From NCBI GenBank assembly GCA_002688355.1, contig NZCT01000018.1, forward strand, positions 1-44,965: a stretch of 44,965 bases of DNA. Direction: 5' to 3'. Source of the stretch: an archaeon. GTDB lineage: Archaea; Nanobdellota; Nanobdellia; SCGC-AAA011-G17; GW2011-AR20. Position numbers and translations under genes: made by a program. The notes beneath the pieces are model-generated. The model searched no databases. It worked only from the letters and a program-made list of their open reading frames with translations, and was not told the DNA's origin. Position 1 is the stretch's first letter; each line of letters starts with the position of its first letter. This document shows, one piece after another, positions 23,838 to 33,833 of the stretch.

Positions 23838-24206
23838 ATGGTTAAGAGAACTGGACCTCAATCATTAGCATTGCAGAATTTAATTAACGACGTTAAGGAA
23901 GCAAGTGATAATGGTAAGGTTAAATTATGGAAAAGAATTGGATATGAATTAGAAAGATCTACTAGACAAAGAAGATCTGTTAATTTGTATAAGATTGATA
24001 AATCTACTAGAGAAAATGAAATTGCTTTAGTACCTGGAAAAGTTTTAAGTTTAGGTGATTTAACTAAAGGTTTAACAGTTACTGCATATCAATTTTCAAA
24101 AGAAGCTAAGGAAAAGATTAATAAAAACGGTAAAGCAGTTTTATTAAAAGATTTTATAAAAGAAAATAAAGATCCTAAAGGAAAAAGAATTAGAATAATT
24201 GGTTAA
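23838..24206 (+). CDS. rpl18e: Ribosomal protein L18e (eL18)
   Basis: This 122-residue large-subunit protein begins MVKRTGPQSLALQNLINDV and contains the family's LWKRIGYELERSTRQRRSVNL and VPGKVLSLGDL. It is the first ribosomal gene of the archaeal L18e-L13-S9 cluster. A TATA-like CATTTATAAAATC lies about 30 nt upstream. An unrelated small gene begins 1 nt after its stop, an insertion into the usual order. Confidence 0.95.
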   Translation: MVKRTGPQSLALQNLINDVKEASDNGKVKLWKRIGYELERSTRQRRSVNLYKIDKSTRENEIALVPGKVLSLGDLTKGLTVTAYQFSKEAKEKINKNGKAVLLKDFIKENKDPKGKRIRIIG

Positions 24207-24207
24207 A

Positions 24208-24453
24208 ATGGATATAAACATAAATCGTATAGAAGATTTGATAGAATTGACAGAAATAAAGGAAGAAGATAAAGTTGTTTTTATTTATGGACCTGGAAAA
24301 TTTGATGTGTTATCAAGTGAAGATGTTAAAAAACTTCATAAAGATTGGATGAATTATAAAATGGGTTTAAATGATGAAATAAGTGAAAGAAATTCAAATT
24401 ATATAGAGATGTATTTTGATTATCATTATAGTATATGTGACATGGATAAATAA
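24208..24453 (+). CDS. Unknown small protein inserted between L18e and L13
   Basis: This 81-residue acidic protein starts MDININRIEDLIELTEIKEE and contains FIYGPGKFDVLSSEDVKK. I do not recognise it and it is not one of the ribosomal proteins usually found here. The start at 24208 is chosen because it follows the L18e stop by 1 nt; L13 begins 1 nt after its own stop. It must therefore be expressed with the ribosomal proteins. A ribosome-associated or lineage-specific role is inference only. Confidence 0.6.
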   Translation: MDININRIEDLIELTEIKEEDKVVFIYGPGKFDVLSSEDVKKLHKDWMNYKMGLNDEISERNSNYIEMYFDYHYSICDMDK

Positions 24454-24454
24454 A

Positions 24455-24877
24455 ATGGAAATAGATGCTAAAGATTTAATTATTGGAAGATTATCTACTT
24501 ATGTTGCTAAAGAAGCTTTAATGGGAGAGAAGATTAATATTTTAAATTGTGATAAAGCCGTTCTAACTGGAAAGAAAACTGAGATATTTGAAAGATATAA
24601 AAGAAAAATTAGAATGGGAAATCCATTTAAAGGGCCTTTTTTTCCAAGACCAGCTGATAGAATTGTTAGAAGATTAGTTAGAGGAATGTTACCTTTTAAT
24701 AGAACAAGAGGAAGGGATGCTTTTAAAAGAGTAATGTGTTATATTGGTATTCCAGAAGAATTTAAAGATAAGAAATTAGAAACCTTTGATAAATTTCATA
24801 TTAAAAATACTAAGAGTTTAGGTTACGTTACAGTTGGGGAGATATCTGAACATATTGGAGCAAAGAAAAATGGATAA
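24455..24877 (+). CDS. rpl13: Ribosomal protein L13 (uL13)
   Basis: This 140-residue large-subunit protein starts MEIDAKDLIIGRLSTYVAKE and contains the conserved GPFFPRPADRIVRRLVRGMLP segment in its archaeal form. The ATG at 24455 follows the previous stop by 1 nt; a longer frame would begin inside the preceding gene. Its end overlaps the next small gene by 8 nt. Confidence 0.95.
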   Translation: MEIDAKDLIIGRLSTYVAKEALMGEKINILNCDKAVLTGKKTEIFERYKRKIRMGNPFKGPFFPRPADRIVRRLVRGMLPFNRTRGRDAFKRVMCYIGIPEEFKDKKLETFDKFHIKNTKSLGYVTVGEISEHIGAKKNG

Positions 24878-25211
24878 AGTAGAATTAAGATATCATGAAG
24901 AATCTGGAAATTTTGTTTATATTCCAAGTAGTGGGTTGGTTGTTTTTACAAGATCTAATGGACAAATATTTCAGGATGATGATGAAATGAACGGTCTTTT
25001 ATCAGATTCAAAATCATATTTTGAAAGAGAAATTCATCCAAATCATATAGAGAATTTTCTTATTTATCATGCAAAAACATTTAATTTATTGAAGCAAACA
25101 AATGAAGACCCCTCTAATAGATTTTTAAATTATTTATTTCATGAACATAGTAGAAATTTAACAAGTGCATCTATAGATTTAGAATTTGAGAAATTAACAA
25201 ATGGCAAGTAA
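24870..25211 (+). CDS. Unknown small protein inserted between L13 and S9
   Basis: This 113-residue protein begins MDKVELRYHEESGNFVYIP. It has a strand-rich first half (NFVYIPSSGLVVFTRSNGQIF) and a helical second half with several histidines (EIHPNHIENFLIYHAK). No family is recognised. It overlaps L13 by 8 nt and S9 by 11 nt, so translation is probably coupled to both. It is not part of the standard archaeal L13-S9 arrangement. Confidence 0.6.
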   Translation: MDKVELRYHEESGNFVYIPSSGLVVFTRSNGQIFQDDDEMNGLLSDSKSYFEREIHPNHIENFLIYHAKTFNLLKQTNEDPSNRFLNYLFHEHSRNLTSASIDLEFEKLTNGK

Positions 25212-25620
25212 AAATGTAAATAAAAGTATTGTAGTATCTGGAAAGAGAAAGAGATCTATAGCAAGAGCTGTTATAAAAGAAGGAAAAGGCCAGATTAGAA
25301 TTAATCATATTATTTTAGATAAATATGGAAATAAATTATCAAGATTAAGAATTATGGAACCATTAATAATTGCTGGAGATTCTTTAGCTAAGAAAGTTAA
25401 AATTGATGTTAATGTTATTGGTGGTGGATGGCAAGGCCAAACAGAAGCTTCTAGATTAGCTATTGCGCGTGCTTTAATAGCTTATTCTAAAGATAAGAAA
25501 TTAGAAAAAGATTTTATTGAATATGATAGAAATTTATTAGTTGCTGATGTTAGAAGAAATGAACCTAGTAAGCCTAATGATTCTAAACCTAGAGCAAAGA
25601 GAACTAAATCATATAGATAG
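25201..25620 (+). CDS. rps9: Ribosomal protein S9 (uS9)
   Basis: This 139-residue small-subunit protein contains SGKRKRSIARAVIKEGKG and the conserved GGGWQGQTEASRLAIARAL. Its basic C-terminus ends in KSYR, the tail that reaches the ribosomal P site. The start overlaps the upstream small gene by 11 nt. Archaeal clusters often continue with rpoN; here a zinc-ribbon gene and an opposite-strand gene come between. Confidence 0.95.
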   Translation: MASKNVNKSIVVSGKRKRSIARAVIKEGKGQIRINHIILDKYGNKLSRLRIMEPLIIAGDSLAKKVKIDVNVIGGGWQGQTEASRLAIARALIAYSKDKKLEKDFIEYDRNLLVADVRRNEPSKPNDSKPRAKRTKSYR

Positions 25621-25660
25621 TTCTTTATTTATTTTTTAAAATATATATTTCTTACAAATG

Positions 25661-25695
25661 TTGCATGTGCAAGACGCCCCCGCAGAACTTATAAG
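25661..25695 (+). promoter_or_regulatory. GC-rich block and TATA element before the zinc-ribbon gene
   Basis: A 5+5 inverted repeat (TTGCA-TG-TGCAA, 25661-25672) is followed by a C-rich block (GACGCCCCCGC, 25673-25683) and a TATA-like CTTATAAG (25688-25695). The TATA element is about 28 nt before the ATG at 25720. Such GC content is striking in the otherwise AT-only intergenic DNA. It could be an upstream activator site or part of a small RNA. Confidence 0.4.
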
Positions 25696-25719
25696 TAAAG
25701 TTTAATTCTTTAATTATAG

Positions 25720-25887
25720 ATGGTAGAAATGGCAAATTTACAAGGTTATAGTTTTAAGGATTGTGTAGATTGTTCAAAGAGAATTAGAATGCACTATAGT
25801 AATAATAGATATGATAGATTATGTTATGGTTGCTATAGGAAAAATATTATGGTTAATAGATATAAATATCATGGAAATATTTTGTAG
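25720..25887 (+). CDS. 55-residue zinc-ribbon protein
   Basis: This small basic protein reads MVEMANLQGYSFKDCVDCSK, then a second pair CYGCYRK, so C15/C18 and C35/C38 form a probable zinc ribbon. It ends in a basic, tyrosine-rich tail. A promoter with the window's standard TATA spacing precedes it. It resembles small ribosome- or RNA-associated zinc ribbons, but I cannot name a family. An internal ATG at 25729 is an alternative start. Confidence 0.6.
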   Translation: MVEMANLQGYSFKDCVDCSKRIRMHYSNNRYDRLCYGCYRKNIMVNRYKYHGNIL

Positions 25888-25888
25888 A

Positions 25889-26671
25889 TTAATCAAGAGG
25901 AATAGGGTATCTGAGTCTATCTCCATAATATTTGTTTTGAGCCGTAATGTAAGTTACTTTATACCCTTCATTTGTTAAAGATAATTGTTCTATTACGATC
26001 ATTGTATCAAATACTTCATCCCTATATTTATACATTGGTATGGAATAAGATATTTGTGGTTCATATTGGTTATCATTTATTATTCCAATTTTCTTAAAAT
26101 TCTCTAAATCCCCCATTCTTACGTCAACTCTGTGGGAATTATAATAAAAATCTCTCAAATAGAATAAATCTATTGAAGTCGAAGAAATCATTAGACTAGA
26201 TCCAGGTATTAAATCATTTTCATAACCATATAGATCTCCTGAACTAACATTATCCATATGGTTTTCAAGTATTTCATCCAATAATTGACGTCTAAAAATT
26301 CTTGATGTGTATAATTCTCTTCGGGATTCTTCTATAAAATTTCTATCCATATCTTCACGTTTTATTTCAATCTCATCTAGCCAATTAAGATAGTTTTCAT
26401 CAAATTCTTCTCTTATAGCTATTCTTCTTAATCTTTCAGTTTCACTTCTAATTTTTGATAAATCATCTCTTGAATAAATTGGCCTATCACTTAAATCTTC
26501 TAATTCATAATAATCCTCATTGAACTTATCAAATCTTTTTTGTCTAGATTGTTCAACTATAGCACTTTCATTTCCTTTATTTTCTAATGTTATTGAGATA
26601 TCTGAGAAATTTAACGGCATTAACAATAGATTAAGAGCAAGAAATTTTTTTATGTTTCTTTCACCAAACAT
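25889..26671 (-). CDS. Unknown protein with an N-terminal hydrophobic segment
   Basis: This 260-residue protein begins MFGERNIKKFLALNLLLMPL, a basic region plus a short hydrophobic stretch that may be a signal or anchor. The middle is highly charged and probably helical (IRSETERLRRIAIREEFDE). The C-terminal part is strand-rich with many tyrosines (YKVTYITAQNKYYGDRLRYP). The ATG at 26671 is chosen because a CTTTATATATC element lies about 24 nt upstream; an in-frame TTG at 26686 is too close to it. No family is recognised; extracytoplasmic location is possible. Confidence 0.55.
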   Translation of the reverse strand: MFGERNIKKFLALNLLLMPLNFSDISITLENKGNESAIVEQSRQKRFDKFNEDYYELEDLSDRPIYSRDDLSKIRSETERLRRIAIREEFDENYLNWLDEIEIKREDMDRNFIEESRRELYTSRIFRRQLLDEILENHMDNVSSGDLYGYENDLIPGSSLMISSTSIDLFYLRDFYYNSHRVDVRMGDLENFKKIGIINDNQYEPQISYSIPMYKYRDEVFDTMIVIEQLSLTNEGYKVTYITAQNKYYGDRLRYPIPLD

Positions 26672-26760
26672 GTGTTTAATAAACAATTAAGATATATAAA
26701 GATTATTAATTTCTTTAAAATGGTTAAATTTATAAATAGTTTTAATTGTTATTAAGTAAA

Positions 26761-26958
26761 ATGATTATACCTATGAGATGTTTTTCTTGTAATAAACCTG
26801 TTTCACACCTTTGGGAAGAGTTTAAAGAAAGAACTAGTAAAAAGGAAGATAACAAGAAAGTTCTAGATGAATTAGGATTAGAAAGGTATTGTTGCAGGGC
26901 ATTATTCTTAGGCCATGTTGATTTAATAGAAGAAGTTGCAGAATTTAAAAAGGAATAG
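26761..26958 (+). CDS. rpoN: RNA polymerase subunit N (Rpo10)
   Basis: This 65-residue protein starts MIIPMRCFSCNKPVSHLWEEF and contains RYCCRALFLGHVDLIEEV. The four zinc cysteines (CFSC and the CC pair) match RPB10. The ATG at 26761 is the family's start; an in-frame TTG at 26746 is not credible. A TATA-like TTTATAAAT lies about 29 nt upstream. It overlaps the end of the convergent gene by 14 nt. Confidence 0.95.
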   Translation: MIIPMRCFSCNKPVSHLWEEFKERTSKKEDNKKVLDELGLERYCCRALFLGHVDLIEEVAEFKKE

Positions 26959-27544
26959 ATTCAGAGTTATCAATTATTGTTTCTAATTGCACTTCCATTG
27001 ATATTATTTCTTGGTTATTTCCATATTTAATTAAATATTCGTCAATCCATTCTTGGATGAATTTAATATTCTTCATATCTTGAGAGCCCTTGAATAAATC
27101 TAAGGATTCTTCTCGGTATTTGAGAATAAAAGAATCTAGTTTTTTTCTTAAATAAACTTTTTCTAAATTCTCTACTCTTTTTTCATCAAATAAAATATAA
27201 TCTGAACATGTGAAAACGTCTAAAACTTCTTTTAATTCTGTTGAACAGAAATAAGATTGAATGGTATTTTCATAAATTAATTCTTTAAAAGATTCTGTTG
27301 AACTTGATTTATCTAATAATTTGTTAGTTAATATTGCTACATCTGAAATACTATTTTTTAGATATTTTGTAACATTTCCATAAATTTTCCTCTTATCTTT
27401 TGAATAGATGTACCAAGAATTGCCTGAATTATCTATAACTTCTTTAGATAACATGTCCCCATCTGTTGGTAAAAAATAAATATTTGAATAACGTAAAAAA
27501 TTTGCAAAACTATTCACTTCTTGTTCTATTTCTTCGTAATCCAT
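26945..27544 (-). CDS. Protein of unknown function
   Basis: This 199-residue acidic, largely helical protein starts MDYEEIEQEVNSFANFLRYS. It contains a run of alternating charged and aliphatic residues (LEKVYLRKKLDSFILKYREE). There is no visible enzyme motif, membrane segment or metal site. It is transcribed opposite to rpoN and the zincin gene. No family recognised. Confidence 0.55.
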   Translation of the reverse strand: MDYEEIEQEVNSFANFLRYSNIYFLPTDGDMLSKEVIDNSGNSWYIYSKDKRKIYGNVTKYLKNSISDVAILTNKLLDKSSSTESFKELIYENTIQSYFCSTELKEVLDVFTCSDYILFDEKRVENLEKVYLRKKLDSFILKYREESLDLFKGSQDMKNIKFIQEWIDEYLIKYGNNQEIISMEVQLETIIDNSESIPF

Positions 27545-27597
27545 ACAATATTTTGATAATGTAAAGGTTTAAATGTGTTTTTTATTTTGGAATTCTG

Positions 27598-27999
27598 ATG
27601 AGAGATGATATTTGGTTGAAAAAAAGAATGGATAATATTTGGGAATTACTATTTCCAGAGATTTCTAGATTAAATAATGTTAATATTAGATTTAAAGGAA
27701 AATGGAAAAACAAGTTTGGCCATATTATGAAGAAAACTAAAGATACTGAAATTGTTATTAATGGTTTATTTAAAGAATTAAAAGTTCCTGAATATATTAT
27801 AGATATTACAATAGCTCATGAATTAGTTCATTATGCTCATGGATTTAATAGTCCTTTACCAAGATTGCATAAACATCCTCATAAAGGTGGCGTAGTTACG
27901 AAAGAATTAACTAAAAGAGGTTTTGGACATTTATTAAGAAAGGAAAAAGTATTTACGAAGAAGGAATGGTTGGGTATGTATAAGAGTTTGAAACCATAA
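27598..27999 (+). CDS. SprT-like/zincin metalloprotease domain protein
   Basis: This 133-residue protein has the zinc motif H74-E-L-V-H78 followed by a histidine-rich segment (HKHPHKGG, 91-98) that can supply the third ligand. The layout, a short N-terminal sheet followed by HExxH, resembles the SprT/wss type of zincin. It is small and without signal peptide, so it should act in the cytosol. The substrate is unknown. SprT-like proteases in other organisms act on DNA-protein crosslinks, but that role is not shown here. Confidence 0.65.
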   Translation: MRDDIWLKKRMDNIWELLFPEISRLNNVNIRFKGKWKNKFGHIMKKTKDTEIVINGLFKELKVPEYIIDITIAHELVHYAHGFNSPLPRLHKHPHKGGVVTKELTKRGFGHLLRKEKVFTKKEWLGMYKSLKP

Positions 28000-28030
28000 T
28001 ATTTATAAATTTTTCATTGATAGGATTCCT

Positions 28031-28405
28031 ATGAAAAAATCTATATACAGTCATCATGCGGAATATGAATTACAAGATTCAAATAAAATAGACCAAGTGC
28101 ATAGTGATTTTAATCATTGGATAAATGTAATTGAGTTATTAGAAAATAACGAAAAAGCAGAAAGAATTATGGAAGATCTTAGAGGAACTCAAGGTCCTAC
28201 TGTGAATTTTCGTTATGCATTATACCACATTAAAAATGTTTCATTTGTTGCTAGTAGAGTAAGTACCTCGGATGCATATTATCAACCAAAAGTAGCTAAA
28301 GGAATATCTGTTTTAGACGTTTTTCTAACTGGTGAGGAAACTAATGTAAATGATGTTGAAGAAATACTTAAAAAAGAGTATATTAAGTTAGAGCGAAATA
28401 ACTAA
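28031..28405 (+). CDS. Protein of unknown function
   Basis: This 124-residue protein begins MKKSIYSHHAEYELQDSN and shows a helical first half and a strand-rich middle (VNFRYALYHIKNVSFVASRVS). A TATTTATAAATT element lies about 24 nt before the ATG, so it is probably leaderless. It overlaps the convergent RNase P subunit gene by 4 nt. No family recognised. Confidence 0.55.
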   Translation: MKKSIYSHHAEYELQDSNKIDQVHSDFNHWINVIELLENNEKAERIMEDLRGTQGPTVNFRYALYHIKNVSFVASRVSTSDAYYQPKVAKGISVLDVFLTGEETNVNDVEEILKKEYIKLERNN

Positions 28406-28716
28406 TTCTTCTTATTTAACATAAACCTAGTGTATTTTTTACAAGAATTACAATAATAAGTTACTCTATTATTATTTAACCTTACTCTAGCATTAACGCT
28501 AGGAACTAGGTATTTGTAACAGTATTTACAGAATTTTCTTTTGATTGATCTTGGCAATTTTAATTTAATTTTCATAGCAGCTTTTCTAGCTAAAGAAACA
28601 TATCTATCAGAAAGTTTAGGATTTTTTTTAAATTGTATCTTAGCTTCTTTGAATAAATCAATTATATTATTTAAGATTTTTTTCTTTATTCTTTCTTTAT
28701 CTTTGTATCTTATCAT
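28402..28716 (-). CDS. rnp4: RNase P protein subunit Rpp21 (Rnp4)
   Basis: This 104-residue protein has two N-terminal helices and a zinc ribbon with C63-x2-C66 and C89-x2-C92. The segment KFCKYCYKYLVPSVNARVRL matches the Rpp21/Rpr2 family. With the RNase P RNA and the other protein subunits it removes tRNA 5' leaders. Partner subunits and the RNA are not in this window. Confidence 0.9.
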   Translation of the reverse strand: MIRYKDKERIKKKILNNIIDLFKEAKIQFKKNPKLSDRYVSLARKAAMKIKLKLPRSIKRKFCKYCYKYLVPSVNARVRLNNNRVTYYCNSCKKYTRFMLNKKN

Positions 28717-28747
28717 AGAAATATTAAGAATTAATTGTATTTAATTA

Positions 28748-29290
28748 TTATGTATTTTGAAATAAATCTATATAATCTTCTAATCTAGGAGTTATTAAAT
28801 TGTCTAAATATCTTTTCTTATTAGATCTTTTGTTTTTCTTTCCATAATATCTATGTAATTTATTAGCAATTATATCAGCCATATTTACAAGAGAATAATT
28901 CTCATCTGCTTTTGGTTCTATTATAATTTTTGGTAAGTTTTTTGGGTATAAAATTCCTCTAAGACTCTCTACATCTTGGGTCTTTAATTCTCCATCGATA
29001 ATTACAGTATTTACATGTTTAAAATATTTGATGAATTCTGCAAAAACTACTAATGATGCATTTCTATTTCCACCCATTATATCTGCAGATTCTTCTGAAA
29101 TTAGAATATGTTTAAATTCCCTTCTCCCTAATTTTTTAGAAATGTCAAAATTCCCTATGTATTTTTCAAAACCACCTTCTCTTTTTATTATATCACTAGA
29201 ATATGGAGAATATACTGCGACAAATATTTCAGGATACCTTCCATGATTTGATTCATCAATGCTTAAGTTAAATCTTTGTAAATGCTGCAT
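28748..29290 (-). CDS. DUF3800-like RNase H-fold protein
   Basis: This 180-residue protein starts with a strand ending in SIDES (D12, E13), has a central VIIDGE strand and a late KADENYSLVNMADIIA segment. This order of acidic residues and the closing helix resemble the DUF3800 group of the RNase H fold, often found near mobile elements and defence genes. Nuclease or hydrolase activity is a guess based on the acidic residues. It lies alone between Rnp4 and gyrA. Confidence 0.6.
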   Translation of the reverse strand: MQHLQRFNLSIDESNHGRYPEIFVAVYSPYSSDIIKREGGFEKYIGNFDISKKLGRREFKHILISEESADIMGGNRNASLVVFAEFIKYFKHVNTVIIDGELKTQDVESLRGILYPKNLPKIIIEPKADENYSLVNMADIIANKLHRYYGKKNKRSNKKRYLDNLITPRLEDYIDLFQNT

Positions 29291-29341
29291 ATAGTGAAAT
29301 TTTAATTATGATATAAAAAGATAATTATGAAGAATGATATA

Positions 29342-31756
29342 TTATTTACCATTATCTTGAACAACTCTTGCTACTGCAACAACTTTGTCATCTTCTTTTA
29401 ATTTCATTACTCTTACCCCTTGTGTGTTTCTACCAATAACGGAAACGTCTTTAGCGCTAAATCTTATTACTACTCCTTTTTTTGTTATACACATAAGCTC
29501 ATCATCATCCATTATTGTTTTAATTCCTACAACAGGACCATTTTTGTTAGTTATTTTTATATTGGTAACACCTTTTCCGCCTCTTTTGATTAGTCTATAT
29601 TCTTCCATTAAAGTTCTTTTACCAAATCCTTTTTCTGTAATTGTTAATAATGTTGCATCTTGTTTAGCAACTTCTAGGCCCATAACAGAATCTTTAGGAT
29701 TTAATCTTATACCTCTAACACCAGAGGAATTTCTACCCATTTGTCTTGCATCAGATTCTTTGAATTTAACAGCACGACCATTCTTGCTAGCTAGGATCAT
29801 GTTAATGCCTTGAGGAATTAATTTTACTGTTACTAATTCATCTTTTTCTTTTAATTTTATTGCGTTTACTCCTGCTTTTCTTGGTTTTGAGAAGTAAGTT
29901 AATGGTGATTTCTTCATTGTACCATTTTTAGTTGCAAACAATAAGAATAGTTTTTCTGAAAATACTGGAATTGGTAGGATTGATTTTATTTTCTCATCTT
30001 CTTGTAGTTTTAATAAATTAATAATAGCCTTTCCTTTAGAGTAACGAGAACCTTCTGGAACTTTGAATGCTTTTAACCAATGGATACGACCTTTATTTGT
30101 AAAGAATAATAAATAATTGTGGTTGGAAGTTACAAATAAATGTTCTACAATGTCATCATCTTTTGTTTCTGTAGCTCTCATTCCTGTTCCGCCTCTTCTT
30201 TGTTGTTTGTACAAGTCTAGAGATGTTCGTTTAATGTAACCTTCTCTTGTTGCTGTTACTATAACATCTTCTTTTTGTATTAATTCTTCCATATCTATTT
30301 CTTCATCTTCTTGATCTAGGATTTGAGTTCTTCTATCATCCCCATATTTGTCTTTTATTTCTATTAGTTCTTTTTTAATGATGTCAAGAATCTTTTGTTC
30401 TGAAGCTAAAATAGATTTTAAGTCTTCTATTAATTTTAGTAGTTCATTATATTCCTCTTGAATTTTGTTTTGTTCTAAGGAAGTTAATCTTCTTAATCTC
30501 ATATCTAAAATAGCTTGAGCTTGTATTTCTGTTAATTTATACTGTTCAATTAATGAGGATTTAGCAATTTCTTGATCTTGTGATTCTTTTATTAATTTTA
30601 TAATTGCATCTATATTTGCTAAGGCAATTTTTAATCCTTCTAGAATATGAGCACGATCTTCTGCTTTTTTTAATTCAAATTGTGTTCTTCTTGTTACTAT
30701 TCTTTTTCTGTGAGCGATGTAATATTTTATAATTTCAAGTAAAGTTAAAGTTTTAGGTTGGCCTGCGACTAGAGCTAGGATGTTTGCTCCAAAAGTTTCT
30801 TTTAATTGTGTGTGTTTGTATAATTGGTTTAGAATAACTTCTGCATTTGCATTTTGTTTTAATTCTATGACTACACGAATACCTTTTTTATTTGACTCAT
30901 CTCTAATATCTGTTATTCCTTCTACTCTTTTATCTCTTACTAGATCTGCAATATCTTCAACTAAATATGATTTGTTAACTTGATAAGGAATTTCTGTTAT
31001 GATAATTCTATTTTTTTCATCTACTTCTGTTTTAGCTTGTACTTTTATTTTACCTTTTCCTGTTTTGTAGGCTTGTAATATTCCATTTTTACCTAAGATA
31101 CTTGCTCCAGTTGGAAAATCAGGACCTTTAATATGTTGCATCATATCTTCTGTTGTTGCGTCTGGATTGTTAATTAAATCAATAGTAGCATCACAAACTT
31201 CTCTTAAGTTATGTGGTGGAATATTTGTTGCCATACCTACTGCTATGCCGGAAGCACCATTAACTAGTAAGTTTGGAATTTTTCCAGGTAAAACTATTGG
31301 CTCTGTTGTGGAATTATCATAATTTGGAATTAATTTTACTGTGTTTTTATCTATATCTTCTAATAATTCTTCTGCTAGTTTCTGTAAACGAGCTTCTGTA
31401 TATCTTGAAGCTGCAGCAGGATCTCCATCTAAAGAACCAAAATTTCCTTGTCCTTGAACTAAAGGATATCTTAAGGAAAAATCTTGAGCCATTCTAACTA
31501 AAGAATCATAGACAGCTGTATCTCCATGAGGATGATATGATGCTAAAACTCTTCCGATAACAAAAGCTGATTTTCTAAATGGTCTATCGTGTAATAGTTT
31601 AGATTTATACATGGCATAAAGAATTCTTCTATGTACTGGTTTTAAACCATCATTAACATCAGGTAAAGCTCTTGAAGTTATAACGGACATAGCATAGTCT
31701 ATGTAAGATTCCTTCATTTCATCTTCAATTAGTTTTACTTGAATTTCTTCTGGCAT
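29342..31756 (-). CDS. gyrA: DNA gyrase subunit A
   Basis: This 804-residue protein is the cleavage/rejoining subunit. The catalytic tyrosine is Y119 in [10 protein letters not shown]. The quinolone-region residues are T80 and D84 in [10 protein letters not shown]. The beta-pinwheel C-terminal domain carries the GyrA box QRRGGTG, which marks a true gyrase able to introduce negative supercoils rather than Topo IV. Gyrase is a bacterial enzyme acquired by many archaea, including DPANN. It starts 1 nt after gyrB ends, so the two are coupled. Confidence 0.96.
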   Translation of the reverse strand: MPEEIQVKLIEDEMKESYIDYAMSVITSRALPDVNDGLKPVHRRILYAMYKSKLLHDRPFRKSAFVIGRVLASYHPHGDTAVYDSLVRMAQDFSLRYPLVQGQGNFGSLDGDPAAASRYTEARLQKLAEELLEDIDKNTVKLIPNYDNSTTEPIVLPGKIPNLLVNGASGIAVGMATNIPPHNLREVCDATIDLINNPDATTEDMMQHIKGPDFPTGASILGKNGILQAYKTGKGKIKVQAKTEVDEKNRIIITEIPYQVNKSYLVEDIADLVRDKRVEGITDIRDESNKKGIRVVIELKQNANAEVILNQLYKHTQLKETFGANILALVAGQPKTLTLLEIIKYYIAHRKRIVTRRTQFELKKAEDRAHILEGLKIALANIDAIIKLIKESQDQEIAKSSLIEQYKLTEIQAQAILDMRLRRLTSLEQNKIQEEYNELLKLIEDLKSILASEQKILDIIKKELIEIKDKYGDDRRTQILDQEDEEIDMEELIQKEDVIVTATREGYIKRTSLDLYKQQRRGGTGMRATETKDDDIVEHLFVTSNHNYLLFFTNKGRIHWLKAFKVPEGSRYSKGKAIINLLKLQEDEKIKSILPIPVFSEKLFLLFATKNGTMKKSPLTYFSKPRKAGVNAIKLKEKDELVTVKLIPQGINMILASKNGRAVKFKESDARQMGRNSSGVRGIRLNPKDSVMGLEVAKQDATLLTITEKGFGKRTLMEEYRLIKRGGKGVTNIKITNKNGPVVGIKTIMDDDELMCITKKGVVIRFSAKDVSVIGRNTQGVRVMKLKEDDKVVAVARVVQDNGK

Positions 31757-31757
31757 T

Positions 31758-33833
<2,076 letters not shown>

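Noticed and set aside
25658-25705. 15-codon ORF resembling the start of ribosomal protein S19e
   Set aside because: The similarity is a few residues only, the frame stops after 15 codons, and it overlaps the likely promoter of the zinc-ribbon gene.
29385-29813. 142-codon plus-strand ORF inside gyrA
   Set aside because: It is an antisense shadow of the gyrA beta-pinwheel coding sequence with no promoter and no recognisable domain.
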